In this document: in pieces, positions 54,036-62,713 of the stretch
How positions within the stretch are numbered: the stretch's first letter is position 1
Layout: the number at the start of each line of letters is the position of its first letter
Assembly (NCBI RefSeq): GCF_002865605.1
Contig: NZ_CP025584.1
Coordinates: 85,226-149,225 of the forward strand
Direction: 5' to 3'
DNA: 64,000 bases
Source: Paracoccus jeotgali
Lineage (GTDB): Bacteria > Pseudomonadota > Alphaproteobacteria > Rhodobacterales > Rhodobacteraceae
Program-made: the position numbers and the translations under genes
Notes under the pieces: generated by a model
The model's input: the letters and a program-made list of their open reading frames with translations, nothing else
Told to the model about the DNA's origin: nothing
Database searches by the model: none

Positions 54036-55283
54036 ATGAAAATGAGGACCACGACCCTTGCCGCGGCGCTGCCCGCGGTTCTGGCGCTGGTGCCGGCGTT
54101 CGCCGGTGCCGAAACCATTCGCATTGCGACGATTGAGTCGCTGACCGGCACCTTTGCCCCGATCGGGCAGAACCGGCTTGAAACGTTCCAGTTCATGGCG
54201 GATCTGGCAAACGCGAATGACTGGGCCGGCGCGGACAATGATTTTGAAGTGACCGGCTTTGATGGCAAGGCCAGTCCACAGGAATCGGTGATCCAACTGA
54301 AGCGCGCGATCGATCAAGGGTATCGCTATATCGGCTCCGGCAACGGATCAAACGTAGCCTTCGCTCTAGTCGACGCGGTTAACAAGCACAACAGCCGCAA
54401 TCCCGGCAAAGAAGTGATACTGTTCAACTATTCGTCCATCGATCCCGATCTGACGAACAGCAAGTGCAGCTTTTACGCCTTTCACTTCGACAGCAACACC
54501 AACATGAAGATCGAAGTTATGGCAAATGCGATCAAGGATGATCCGGACGTCAAGAAGGTCTTTATAATCGGACAGGATTATTCCCACGGCCATCAGGTCA
54601 GCCGTGCTGCCAAGGACGCACTGGCTCGTCTCAGTCCCGATGTCGAAGTCGTGGGCGACGATTTGCACCCTGTGGGCAGCGTTAAGGACTTTGCACCCTA
54701 CATCGCCAAGATCAAGGCGTCCGGCGCGGATACCGTCATCACGGGTAACTGGGGGTCCGACTTGGCACTGCTGGTCAAGGCAGCCGAAAGCGCCGGCGTC
54801 AAGGCCAAGTTCTACACCTTCTATGCCAACAACACCGGCTCGCCCACGTCAATCGGCGCGTCAGGCGCGGATCGCGTCAAGGTGGTGACCAACTGGCATT
54901 CCAATGCCGACTTCGACACAGAAAAGGGCATGGTTGCCACTTACAAGGAAAAATTCGACGACGATCTCTACATGCAATACTTGGAATCCGTGGTCGGCAT
55001 GCTCGGCAAGGCGGTGCAGAAGACCGGATCGCTCGACCCGGTCGAGAACGCCTTCGCTATGGAGGGCATGACCTTCGACGCCATGCATGGCGAGGTCGAG
55101 ATGCGCGCTGATGATCACCAGCTGCAACAGCCCCTGTACGTTGCGACCTGGACCAAGACGGATGGCGGTGAGGTCAAGTATGATCAGGAAAACACCGGTT
55201 ATGGCTGGAAGACCGATACGCGGCTGGAACGCGACCTCGCGACACAGCCGACCACCTGCGAGATGGATCGCCCGCAGCGCTAG
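54036..55283 (+). CDS. Liv-type ABC transporter substrate-binding protein
   Basis: The 415-residue precursor has a signal peptide (MKMRTTTLAAALPAVLALVPA, cleavage near AGA) and a type 1 periplasmic binding fold (TIRIATIESLTGTFAPIGQN, FIIGQDYSHGHQVS). It is the receptor of the LivHMGF-like importer encoded next. Relatives with roles outside amino acid transport import aromatic or other acids, fitting the CoA ligase just upstream. AAGGAGG precedes the ATG. Confidence 0.88.
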   Translation: MKMRTTTLAAALPAVLALVPAFAGAETIRIATIESLTGTFAPIGQNRLETFQFMADLANANDWAGADNDFEVTGFDGKASPQESVIQLKRAIDQGYRYIGSGNGSNVAFALVDAVNKHNSRNPGKEVILFNYSSIDPDLTNSKCSFYAFHFDSNTNMKIEVMANAIKDDPDVKKVFIIGQDYSHGHQVSRAAKDALARLSPDVEVVGDDLHPVGSVKDFAPYIAKIKASGADTVITGNWGSDLALLVKAAESAGVKAKFYTFYANNTGSPTSIGASGADRVKVVTNWHSNADFDTEKGMVATYKEKFDDDLYMQYLESVVGMLGKAVQKTGSLDPVENAFAMEGMTFDAMHGEVEMRADDHQLQQPLYVATWTKTDGGEVKYDQENTGYGWKTDTRLERDLATQPTTCEMDRPQR

Positions 55284-55362
55284 ATAAGGAGCGGGCCGCC
55301 GTGATCGCCATGAGCGTCGGCCCGATCGTTACATCAACCCGATGCACCAGGGGAGACGCATT

Positions 55363-56310
55363 GTGGAATTCCTGACCATCAGCCTGCTCAACGGGATAAG
55401 CTATGGGCTGCTTCTGTTCATGCTGTCATCTGGGCTGACCCTGATCTTTGGCATGATGGGCGTGCTGAACTTTGCGCATGCCAGCTTCTACATGCTGGGG
55501 GCCTACTTCGCCTATTCGCTCAGCACCGTCTTTGGATTCTGGATCGCGCTGGTCGTTGCACCGCTTTTGGTGGCGGCGCTCGGAATGGCGGTTGAACGCT
55601 TCGGCCTGCGTCCACTGCACAAGTACGGGCATGTGTCAGAACTGCTTTTCACCTTCGGGCTGTCCTACGTCATTGTCGAGATCGTGCATCTGGTCTGGGG
55701 ACGCGGCGCGCAGCCGTACGCGATCCCGCCGGAGCTGTCGGGCGCGGCGTTTACCGTCTTCACCACCGAATTTCCCGCCTATCGCGCCTTCATGATGGGC
55801 GTGGCGCTGTTCATGCTGCTGGCAATTTATCTTCTTTTGACCCGCACCCGGATCGGCATGGTCATCCAGGCGTCGCTGACCCACCCCGAGATGGTCGAGG
55901 CCCTTGGCCATAACGTGCCGCGCACCTTCATGCTGGTCTTTGGCGGCGGCTGTGCGCTGGCAGGGCTGGCGGGTGTCATCGGCGGCAACGCCTTTGTAAC
56001 GGAACCCAGCATGGCTGCCGCGGTGGGCAGCATTATCTTTGTCGTTGTCGTGATCGGGGGCATGGGTTCGCTCAGCGGCGCGTTGCTTGCCTCGCTGCTG
56101 ATTGGGATCATCCAGACCTTCGCGGTCGCGCTAGATTATTCCATGGCCGACCTGCTGGCGCTATTCAAACTGGAGATTGGGCCGATGACCACAGGATATC
56201 AGCTGTTCAGCTTAACGATATCGCAGCTGGCTGTCGCCCTGCCCTATCTTATCATGGTGTTGATCCTGATCGTACGCCCCCAAGGCCTGCTCGGCCGGGC
56301 GGAGGGCTGA
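55363..56310 (+). CDS. Liv-type ABC transporter permease (LivH-like)
   Basis: The 315-residue protein has about eight hydrophobic segments and the LivH patterns GLTLIFGMMGVLNFAHASFY and GMGSLSGALLASLLIG. GTG 55363 is preferred, with GGGGAGA 6 bases upstream, over ATG 55342. It is followed after 3 bases by the second permease. Confidence 0.88.
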   Translation: MEFLTISLLNGISYGLLLFMLSSGLTLIFGMMGVLNFAHASFYMLGAYFAYSLSTVFGFWIALVVAPLLVAALGMAVERFGLRPLHKYGHVSELLFTFGLSYVIVEIVHLVWGRGAQPYAIPPELSGAAFTVFTTEFPAYRAFMMGVALFMLLAIYLLLTRTRIGMVIQASLTHPEMVEALGHNVPRTFMLVFGGGCALAGLAGVIGGNAFVTEPSMAAAVGSIIFVVVVIGGMGSLSGALLASLLIGIIQTFAVALDYSMADLLALFKLEIGPMTTGYQLFSLTISQLAVALPYLIMVLILIVRPQGLLGRAEG

Positions 56311-56313
56311 GCG

Positions 56314-57600
56314 ATGGATCGGAAACCTGTGTCCTCCCTGCTGATCTGGCTTATCTTCGCCGCGGCGCTGCTGGTCGCGCCGCTGATCTTTTCGCAAGGC
56401 GCTTCGATCTCGTTCCTCTGCCAGATGGGTGCGATGACGATATTCGCGCTGTCCTACAACATCTTGCTGGGCCAGACGGGGATGCTGTCCTTCGGACACG
56501 CGGTCTATTATGGCTTGGGTGCCTTTGGCACCATTCACGCGATGAACTGGGCCAATGACGGCGGCCTAGCCATTCCGCTTGTGCTGATGCCGCTAGTGGG
56601 TGGTTTGGTAGCGCTGATCGCCGGAGTCGTTCTGGGCTATGTCACGACCAAGAAATCCGGCGTCGTCTTTGCGATGATAACGCTGGGCATAGGCGAACTG
56701 GTCTTTGCTGGCACCCACATGTTTCCCGCAATCTTCGGTGGTGAAGGTGGGATCAGCACGAACCGCGTCTATGGCACGTCGTTCCTTGGCTTCACCTTCG
56801 GGCCGCAGATCCAGGTCTATTATCTGATCGCCGCTTGGCTGTTCATCAGCACGGTGGCAATGTACGCCCTCGCGCAAACGCCGCTTGGCCGGCTGGCGAA
56901 CGCCGTGCGAGACAACCCCGAGCGGGTCGAGTTCATCGGCTTCAGCACACACTGGATTCGCTATCTGATGCTGGTCCTGTCGGGCAGTTTCGCGGGCATT
57001 GCCGGGGCGCTGACGGTCATCAACTTCGAATTGGTCGGCACTGAGAATGTCAGCCTTGCGCTGTCTGGCGCGATCCTGCTGTTCACCTTCATCGGCGGCA
57101 CAAGCTATTTCTATGGCCCGATCATCGGCGCGATTGTGGGCACTTTTATGACAGCGGTGCTGTCGGGCTATACACCTGCCTGGCAGCTTTACTTGGGCGT
57201 GTCGTTCATCCTAGTTGTTCTGTACCTGCCCGGCGGCATTGCCAGTCTGTTCGATCGGTTGGCCCTCGCCGCGGCGCGGCGGATGATCGGGTGCGTCGCC
57301 CTGCCCACGCTGTCGATGGTGGTGACGCTAATGGTGCTCACGGCGGGCGCCGTCATTGCGGTCGAGATGCTGTATCATATCACGCTGCACGCGGCCGACG
57401 GACCGATCATGCAGCTATTCGGCCGGCAGACCGACACGACCAGCCCTGCCAACTGGCTTGTCGCCATGGCCCTTGTGATCATGGGATCGGTTGGCCTCCG
57501 CATGGCCCTGCCCGGGTTCCGCGCCGCATGGGAAGGCATCGACAGTGGGATCGCACACGAGCCCGTGACGGCGGCCAGCAAGCAAGGAGCGGCGGCATGA
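56314..57600 (+). CDS. Liv-type ABC transporter permease (LivM-like), long form
   Basis: The 428-residue permease has the LivM pattern LLGQTGMLSFGHAVYYGLGA and the loop QTPLGRLANAVRDNPERVEF. At 428 residues it is longer than common LivM proteins (about 330); an extra hydrophobic pair and tail follow residue 320 (VTLMVLTAGAVIAVEML). The stop overlaps the first ATPase gene (ATGA). Confidence 0.87.
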   Translation: MDRKPVSSLLIWLIFAAALLVAPLIFSQGASISFLCQMGAMTIFALSYNILLGQTGMLSFGHAVYYGLGAFGTIHAMNWANDGGLAIPLVLMPLVGGLVALIAGVVLGYVTTKKSGVVFAMITLGIGELVFAGTHMFPAIFGGEGGISTNRVYGTSFLGFTFGPQIQVYYLIAAWLFISTVAMYALAQTPLGRLANAVRDNPERVEFIGFSTHWIRYLMLVLSGSFAGIAGALTVINFELVGTENVSLALSGAILLFTFIGGTSYFYGPIIGAIVGTFMTAVLSGYTPAWQLYLGVSFILVVLYLPGGIASLFDRLALAAARRMIGCVALPTLSMVVTLMVLTAGAVIAVEMLYHITLHAADGPIMQLFGRQTDTTSPANWLVAMALVIMGSVGLRMALPGFRAAWEGIDSGIAHEPVTAASKQGAAA

Positions 57601-58361
57601 GCATTGCACTTGAACTGGACGACGTGCACAAGAGCTTTGGCGAAACCAAAATCATCCGCGGCGCTAACCTAGCGGTGCGATCGGGCGAACGCGTCGCAAT
57701 CATCGGTCCCAACGGCGCAGGCAAGTCGACAATGTTTCATCTGATTTCCGGCCGGCTGCATCCGACATCGGGGCAGATCCGTCTGAGGGGCGAGGCGATT
57801 GGCGGGCTGCGACCTCATGAAGTGTATCGCCGCGGGCTGGCCCGCAGCTTCCAGATTACCAACGTCTTCCAGAAGCTGACCACGTTCCAGAACCTGCAGT
57901 GCGCCGCGCTGTGGTCGTTAGGCTATCGCTATTCGCTCTGGCACCGTCTGATCGGCCTTAAGGACGTGCGCGAGCGGGCCGAGCAGGTGCTGGAACAAAT
58001 CGGCCTGACTGCCCGCCGCGACACTGAGGCCAACCTGCTGAGCTATGCCGAACTGCGCGCGCTCGAGATCGGCATCACCATCTCGGGCGGGGCAGAGGTG
58101 ATTATGCTGGATGAACCGACCGCCGGGATGAGCCGGCATGAATCCGACGCCGCACTTGCGCTTATCCGCAAGGTCAGCGTGGGCAAGACGCTGCTGGTGG
58201 TCGAGCATGACATGGGCGTCGTCTTTGGTTTAGCCGACAAGATTGGCGTTCTGGTTTATGGGCAGATGATCGCCTTTGACACGCCCGAAAACATCCGCGG
58301 CAATCCTAAGGTGCAGGAAGCCTATCTTGGCGCCGTTGAAGCGCAGGAGAGGACGGCATGA
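57597..58361 (+). CDS. Liv-type ABC transporter ATPase (LivG-like)
   Basis: The 254-residue ATPase has a normal Walker A (GPNGAGKST), Walker B (VIMLDEPTAGM) and switch region VVEHDMGVVFGLAD. The signature region reads LSYAELRALEIG where relatives usually have LSYGEQ, so the Gly of the ABC signature is replaced by Ala. It overlaps both neighbouring genes by 4 bases. Confidence 0.87.
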   Translation: MSIALELDDVHKSFGETKIIRGANLAVRSGERVAIIGPNGAGKSTMFHLISGRLHPTSGQIRLRGEAIGGLRPHEVYRRGLARSFQITNVFQKLTTFQNLQCAALWSLGYRYSLWHRLIGLKDVRERAEQVLEQIGLTARRDTEANLLSYAELRALEIGITISGGAEVIMLDEPTAGMSRHESDAALALIRKVSVGKTLLVVEHDMGVVFGLADKIGVLVYGQMIAFDTPENIRGNPKVQEAYLGAVEAQERTA

Positions 58362-59059
58362 CCGCGATGCTAGAAACGGGCAACCTGCACGCTTATTATG
58401 GCAAAAGCCATATCCTGCATGGCGTCGACATCACCGTTGGCGCGGGCGAGATTGTCAGCCTCGTCGGTCGCAATGGAGTGGGCCGCTCGACCACCGTTAA
58501 GACGATCATGGGCCAGGTCAGCGCCACCGGGTCGATCCGCTTCAAGGGCGAAGAGATACTCGGCCTTAAACCATTCATGATCGCCTGCAAGGGCGTCGGC
58601 TATGTTCCCGAAAGCCGGGACGTGTTTCCGACCCTATCGGTCGAAAAGAACCTGCTGTTGGGTGTGAAATCCCGGAAGAAATCTCGATGGGGACTGGACG
58701 ACATCTTTCGCATGTTCCCCCGGATGCAGGAACGTCGTAACGTGCCAGCAGGCGTTCTGTCAGGGGGTGAGCAGCAGATGCTGACGCTAGGACGTACGCT
58801 AATGGGTGACCCCGACCTGATCCTGATCGACGAGCCGACCGAAGGGCTGGCGCCGATGGTGGTGGCCCAAGTTGGCGAATATCTCCAGGAGATGAAGGCG
58901 CAGAACATCTCGGTGCTGCTGGTCGAGCAGAAGCTGGACATCGCGCTGAAGATCTCGCAGCGCATCTATGTAATGGGGCATGGCGCCATCGCCTTTGCCG
59001 GCACCCCCGCCGAACTCCACGACAATCAGGACGTCCGCAAGGAGTGGCTGGAAGTCTGA
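58358..59059 (+). CDS. Liv-type ABC transporter ATPase (LivF-like) with altered Walker A
   Basis: The 233-residue ATPase follows the LivF pattern with signature LSGGEQQMLTLGRTLM and Walker B LILIDEPTEGLAP. Walker A reads GRNGVGRST: the universally used Lys is Arg (residue 43, codon CGC at 58484-58486). An AAG to CGC change needs three base changes, so a simple read error is unlikely. The enzyme may hydrolyse ATP poorly, leaving LivG as the active site partner. Confidence 0.87.
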   Translation: MTAMLETGNLHAYYGKSHILHGVDITVGAGEIVSLVGRNGVGRSTTVKTIMGQVSATGSIRFKGEEILGLKPFMIACKGVGYVPESRDVFPTLSVEKNLLLGVKSRKKSRWGLDDIFRMFPRMQERRNVPAGVLSGGEQQMLTLGRTLMGDPDLILIDEPTEGLAPMVVAQVGEYLQEMKAQNISVLLVEQKLDIALKISQRIYVMGHGAIAFAGTPAELHDNQDVRKEWLEV

Positions 59060-59091
59060 GCCACGAGCCTATTTTCGGAAGGATGACGACC

Positions 59092-59862
59092 ATGGACCAT
59101 GTGGAGACCAGCCGCCCTCGCCCCGACTTGATGCATGTGCGGCTGAAGGGTGCGGGCAGGTACAACCTGATGTCCTATGCGATGCTGCACGAACTGTGGC
59201 AGACCGCAAACGCAATTCAGGCTGATCCTGGCATCCGCGCGGTTGTGGTCGCCGGATCTGACACGCATTTTTCTGCCGGCATGAACCTGAAGCAGAACGA
59301 GGTGCGCGACTATCGCGAGTTTGATACAGAACAGAGACTTGCAATTCACGCCATTGGGGCGCGTGCCTGTGCCGCCTGGGAGGCACTTGATGCCGTCACC
59401 ATCACCGCGATTGAGGGTTATTGCCTCGGCGGCGGGCTAGCCTTCTCCATCGTGACTGATTTCCGCGTCGCAGGCGCGAGTTCGATGCTAGGCGCGCCCG
59501 AGCTCCTAAACGGAATGAGCATGAGCTGGCAAAGCGTGCCGCGCCTTGTGTCGCTTGTGGGGCCGGCGCGCACGCGGAAACTGGTGATGCTTGCCGACAA
59601 CATCGACTCGGCCACCGCTGAAAGTTGGGGATTGGTCGACGAACGCGCCGCGGACGGACAGGCGCATGCCGCGGCTGATGCGCTCGCGCAGAGGCTGCTA
59701 GATATTGCGCCCGCGCCTCTGCGCATGACCAAACACGCTATCGCACAGTCGGCCAACGCGCTGAATCACGCAGTTAGCTATATGGACCTTGAACAATACG
59801 TCACCTGTCAGACGACCGATGCGCATGGCGCGGCGCTGGACGCGTTCTTCAAGAAACGCTGA
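59092..59862 (+). CDS. Enoyl-CoA hydratase/isomerase family protein
   Basis: The 256-residue crotonase has DTHFSAGMNLKQNEVRD, AIEGYCLGGGLAFSIV and GAPELLNGMSMSWQSVPRLV; the acidic residue of GAPE matches one catalytic position. ATG 59092 is chosen with GGAAGG about nine bases upstream. It is the second stand-alone crotonase of the cluster and lies just after the transporter genes. Confidence 0.83.
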   Translation: MDHVETSRPRPDLMHVRLKGAGRYNLMSYAMLHELWQTANAIQADPGIRAVVVAGSDTHFSAGMNLKQNEVRDYREFDTEQRLAIHAIGARACAAWEALDAVTITAIEGYCLGGGLAFSIVTDFRVAGASSMLGAPELLNGMSMSWQSVPRLVSLVGPARTRKLVMLADNIDSATAESWGLVDERAADGQAHAAADALAQRLLDIAPAPLRMTKHAIAQSANALNHAVSYMDLEQYVTCQTTDAHGAALDAFFKKR

Positions 59863-59881
59863 ACGGACGAGGGAGAAACCG

Positions 59882-60763
59882 ATGCCAAACCTGCTCAGAT
59901 CTTCTGTCGTCGGCATCGACATCACCGAGGCGCACACGTTCATGAGTGCGCGGCGGTTGATGAGCTATGCTGCGTCGCTTGGCGCGACCGAGGATGTCTA
60001 CCTGAACGATCTGCGCGAGGGCGGCATCCTGGGCCTGCCGAGCTACGTAATTTCGCCCGAGTGGCAGGTGATGAACGGTGCGCCCTATCGAGCCATCCTT
60101 GGCGCGGACGATGCTCAGATGTGGCGCTGCATCCACGTCCAGCAGGACTCGACGGTGTTTGCGCCTCTTCGCCCTGGCGTGCATCTTGTCACGCGCGGCA
60201 GGATCTGCGCGCTGCGGCAGACCCGCATTGGCGCCTATATCGCGGTGCGGCTGAAGACCACCATCCGCAACACTGACGAGGCGGTGGCCGAAAGCTGGTT
60301 TTGCGGCATCTTCCTTGGCGACAAGGTGGACGGGCCCGATCGTAGCATCGCTGAACCCCCTGCAGCGCCCACTCCGAGCGGCGATCTGGTCTCTGGGACC
60401 GCGCCAATTCTTGAGGTCACGCGTACACTGCCGCATCTGTATACCGAAGCCGCCGATATCTGGAACCCGATCCACACCGAACGCAGCGCTGCGCGCCAGG
60501 CCAGGCTTGACGATACGCTGCTGCATGGCTCGTGCAGCTGGGGGGCGGCGGGACTTGAAATAGTTCGCCGTTTCGCCGACTGCGATCCGACCCGGCTGAA
60601 GCGTCTTGGCGCGCGGATGAGCGGGCAAGCGCTGGTGGGCGCGTCGCTTTTCTTGCGCCACAACGTGACCGATGGGCCGACCATGCGCCGGGTAGCCTTC
60701 GACGTGGTCGATGGCACGGGCCGCACCATCCTGTCGAACGGGATCGCGGAAATCGGCCCTTGA
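59882..60763 (+). CDS. MaoC-like double hot-dog hydratase
   Basis: The 293-residue protein looks like a tandem hot-dog protein of the MaoC type: an N-terminal half with SVVGIDITEAHTFMSARRLM and a C-terminal half with DIWNPIHTERSAARQARL then LLHGSCSWGAAGLEIV, which carries the family's Asp-x4-His hydratase signature (D-IWNP-IH). It could hydrate enoyl-CoA with (R) stereochemistry, or serve a bulky substrate. ATG 59882 has GAGGGAGAAACC upstream. Last gene of the rightward unit. Confidence 0.75.
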   Translation: MPNLLRSSVVGIDITEAHTFMSARRLMSYAASLGATEDVYLNDLREGGILGLPSYVISPEWQVMNGAPYRAILGADDAQMWRCIHVQQDSTVFAPLRPGVHLVTRGRICALRQTRIGAYIAVRLKTTIRNTDEAVAESWFCGIFLGDKVDGPDRSIAEPPAAPTPSGDLVSGTAPILEVTRTLPHLYTEAADIWNPIHTERSAARQARLDDTLLHGSCSWGAAGLEIVRRFADCDPTRLKRLGARMSGQALVGASLFLRHNVTDGPTMRRVAFDVVDGTGRTILSNGIAEIGP

Positions 60764-60765
60764 CC

Positions 60766-61428
60766 CTACCCCACCTTGGGCTGCGCAGCAGCGGCACCTG
60801 CCTGAGCGGTGACGATCTTCATCAGGTTTTCCACCATGTAGTTGGCAAGTTTCGTCGGCGAAAGTTTACTGTCGGGACGGTACCAGTGGAACATGAACCC
60901 GATGGCCCCGCCGATCAGCAAGGCGGTCAGCTTGGTGTCGTCAAAGTCGAATTCGCCTGAACGGCGCCCTTCCTCAAGCACCTCCAACATGTCGGCGTGC
61001 AACAGCAAGGCATTCTCGCGCACAATCCGCGCGGCCTCGCCCGTCAAGAGGCTCGGTTCTTTGTAATAAAGAGCACCGCCGGCGAACGTCTGCAGATAGC
61101 GCAGGATTAATTCGTGCAGCCCGTTCGTCAGTCGGTCCGACGCACTCAGCCCCAGCTTAGCGGTGTCTTGAAACGCCTTGCAGGTGAAGTGAGACGATTC
61201 AACGCACAGCGTTTCAAAGATGCTCAGCTTGTCCTTGAAATAATAGTAGATGAAGGGCTTTCTGACGCCAAGTTCCAGCGCGATCTCGTCGATGCTGGTA
61301 TTTGCATAGCCCTGGCGGAAGAACATCGCCCCAGCGACTTCAAGGATCTGGTTTCGCTTTGCCTCGTGATTTTCTGCCTTGCGCGCGGTGCGTCGTCTCG
61401 CGGCGGTCGTCGTTGTGCGTTTGGCCAT
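60766..61428 (-). CDS. TetR-family transcriptional regulator
   Basis: The 220-residue protein has a TetR HTH (ILEVAGAMFFRQGYANTSID then ALELGVRKPFIYYYFKDK) and a C-terminal ligand domain of the acyl-CoA-responsive (TetR_C_33/FadR-like) kind. The N-terminus is rich in Lys, Arg and Thr. ATG 61428 is chosen; the frame upstream is not conserved-looking. It is convergent with the MaoC gene and the most likely binder of the shared palindromes. Confidence 0.85.
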   Translation of the reverse strand: MAKRTTTTAARRRTARKAENHEAKRNQILEVAGAMFFRQGYANTSIDEIALELGVRKPFIYYYFKDKLSIFETLCVESSHFTCKAFQDTAKLGLSASDRLTNGLHELILRYLQTFAGGALYYKEPSLLTGEAARIVRENALLLHADMLEVLEEGRRSGEFDFDDTKLTALLIGGAIGFMFHWYRPDSKLSPTKLANYMVENLMKIVTAQAGAAAAQPKVG

Positions 61429-61564
61429 TGTCGTTCCGTCTCCGTATGGCTTGAGCGAACGCCGCCACGCGACGTAACCCTGTAATGACAAATCCGAGCC
61501 TAGCAAAACCAACGAAGCCGAGTTCAAGGAAGGCTATTTACTAGTCACACCGCTGGCCGACGTC

Positions 61565-62707
61565 TCAGTCCGGATAGCAGAATCCGGGCTGAGAGGTGAA
61601 GCGTGTGACGTGATAATCGACGTCGCCGTCAACCGCGCCGAAGGTGGTCAGCCGCTTGAAGTAGTGCGCAACCTTCATCTCGTTGGTCATGCCGATCCCA
61701 CCATGCAACTGAATCGCTTCCTCACCGACGCGCCTTGCCGCCTGCCCAACGCGGATCATCGCGCCTGAAACTGCGTGCCGGCGTTTCGCTGCATCTTCCG
61801 ACTTGGAAACGCTGGCCGCAAGCATCGCCATCGAGCGCGCCTGCTCGACCTCGATAAAAATGTCGGCCATGCGGTGCTGCAGGGACTGAAATGCCCCAAT
61901 CGGCTGATCGAACTGCCGGCGGGTCTTTAGATAGTCAAGCGTCGTTTCCATGACGGCCTGCATGATCCCTACTGCCTCGGCGCAGATCAGCGCGCAAGAG
62001 TAATCCGAGACCGCGTCAATGATCGGCCATGCCTCACCCGACGCTCCGATCCGTGCGGCATCGGGCACGCGCACATTGGCGAGGTCGACATCGGCAGCCC
62101 GCATCCCGTCGATGGTGCGGTAATCGGTGCGGGAAAGACCGTTAGCATTTCCCGGCACGACGAACAGCGAAATGCCCTCATGATCCCGTCGGTCACCCGT
62201 AACGCGCGCCGACACGATCAGGTGATCGGCTTGGGCACCATGAATAACGACGGTCTTGCGTCCGTTCAGTACGTGTTGGTCGCCATCGGTGCGGACGGTG
62301 GTCGCCACGTCGAACCGGTCGAACCGCGATTGTTCTTCGCCCATGGCGCAGGCAAGGCGGACAGTGCCGGCCGCCGCCCCGCCAAGCAAGTCGGCGAAGC
62401 GACCTTCGTCATGTTTTAGAAATTCGACTCCGCAGACGGTGGCCATGTAGGGTTCGACAAGAAGGGCTTTACCCAGCGCCTGCATCACGACGAACATGTC
62501 CGCGCCGCTGGCGCCGAACCCGTCCAACGCTTCTGGTACTGGCAGCGCAAGCAACCCCAGATCGCTCAACCCGGCCCATGCTTGCGCGCTTACTCCGTCA
62601 AGCGATCCGATGATGTCGCGTCGCCGCTCGAACCCGTATTCCTTGTCGGTCCAGCGCCCGAGCGTTTCAGAAAGCTGCGTCTGCTCCTCGGTTGATGTAA
62701 AATCCAT
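61565..62707 (-). CDS. Acyl-CoA dehydrogenase subunit 1
   Basis: The 380-residue protein has the acyl-CoA dehydrogenase layout (MDFTSTEEQTQLSETLGRWT, AVGIMQAVMETTLDYLKTRR, QLHGGIGMTNEMKVAHYFKRL). The usual C-terminal YEG catalytic motif is absent. In the mid-domain helix that holds the alternative Glu in isovaleryl-CoA dehydrogenase the sequence is DYSCALICAEAVG, with Ser at the expected place. It follows the second dehydrogenase gene by 6 bases, so a two-subunit enzyme is likely. Confidence 0.85.
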   Translation of the reverse strand: MDFTSTEEQTQLSETLGRWTDKEYGFERRRDIIGSLDGVSAQAWAGLSDLGLLALPVPEALDGFGASGADMFVVMQALGKALLVEPYMATVCGVEFLKHDEGRFADLLGGAAAGTVRLACAMGEEQSRFDRFDVATTVRTDGDQHVLNGRKTVVIHGAQADHLIVSARVTGDRRDHEGISLFVVPGNANGLSRTDYRTIDGMRAADVDLANVRVPDAARIGASGEAWPIIDAVSDYSCALICAEAVGIMQAVMETTLDYLKTRRQFDQPIGAFQSLQHRMADIFIEVEQARSMAMLAASVSKSEDAAKRRHAVSGAMIRVGQAARRVGEEAIQLHGGIGMTNEMKVAHYFKRLTTFGAVDGDVDYHVTRFTSQPGFCYPD

Positions 62708-62713
62708 GTAACT

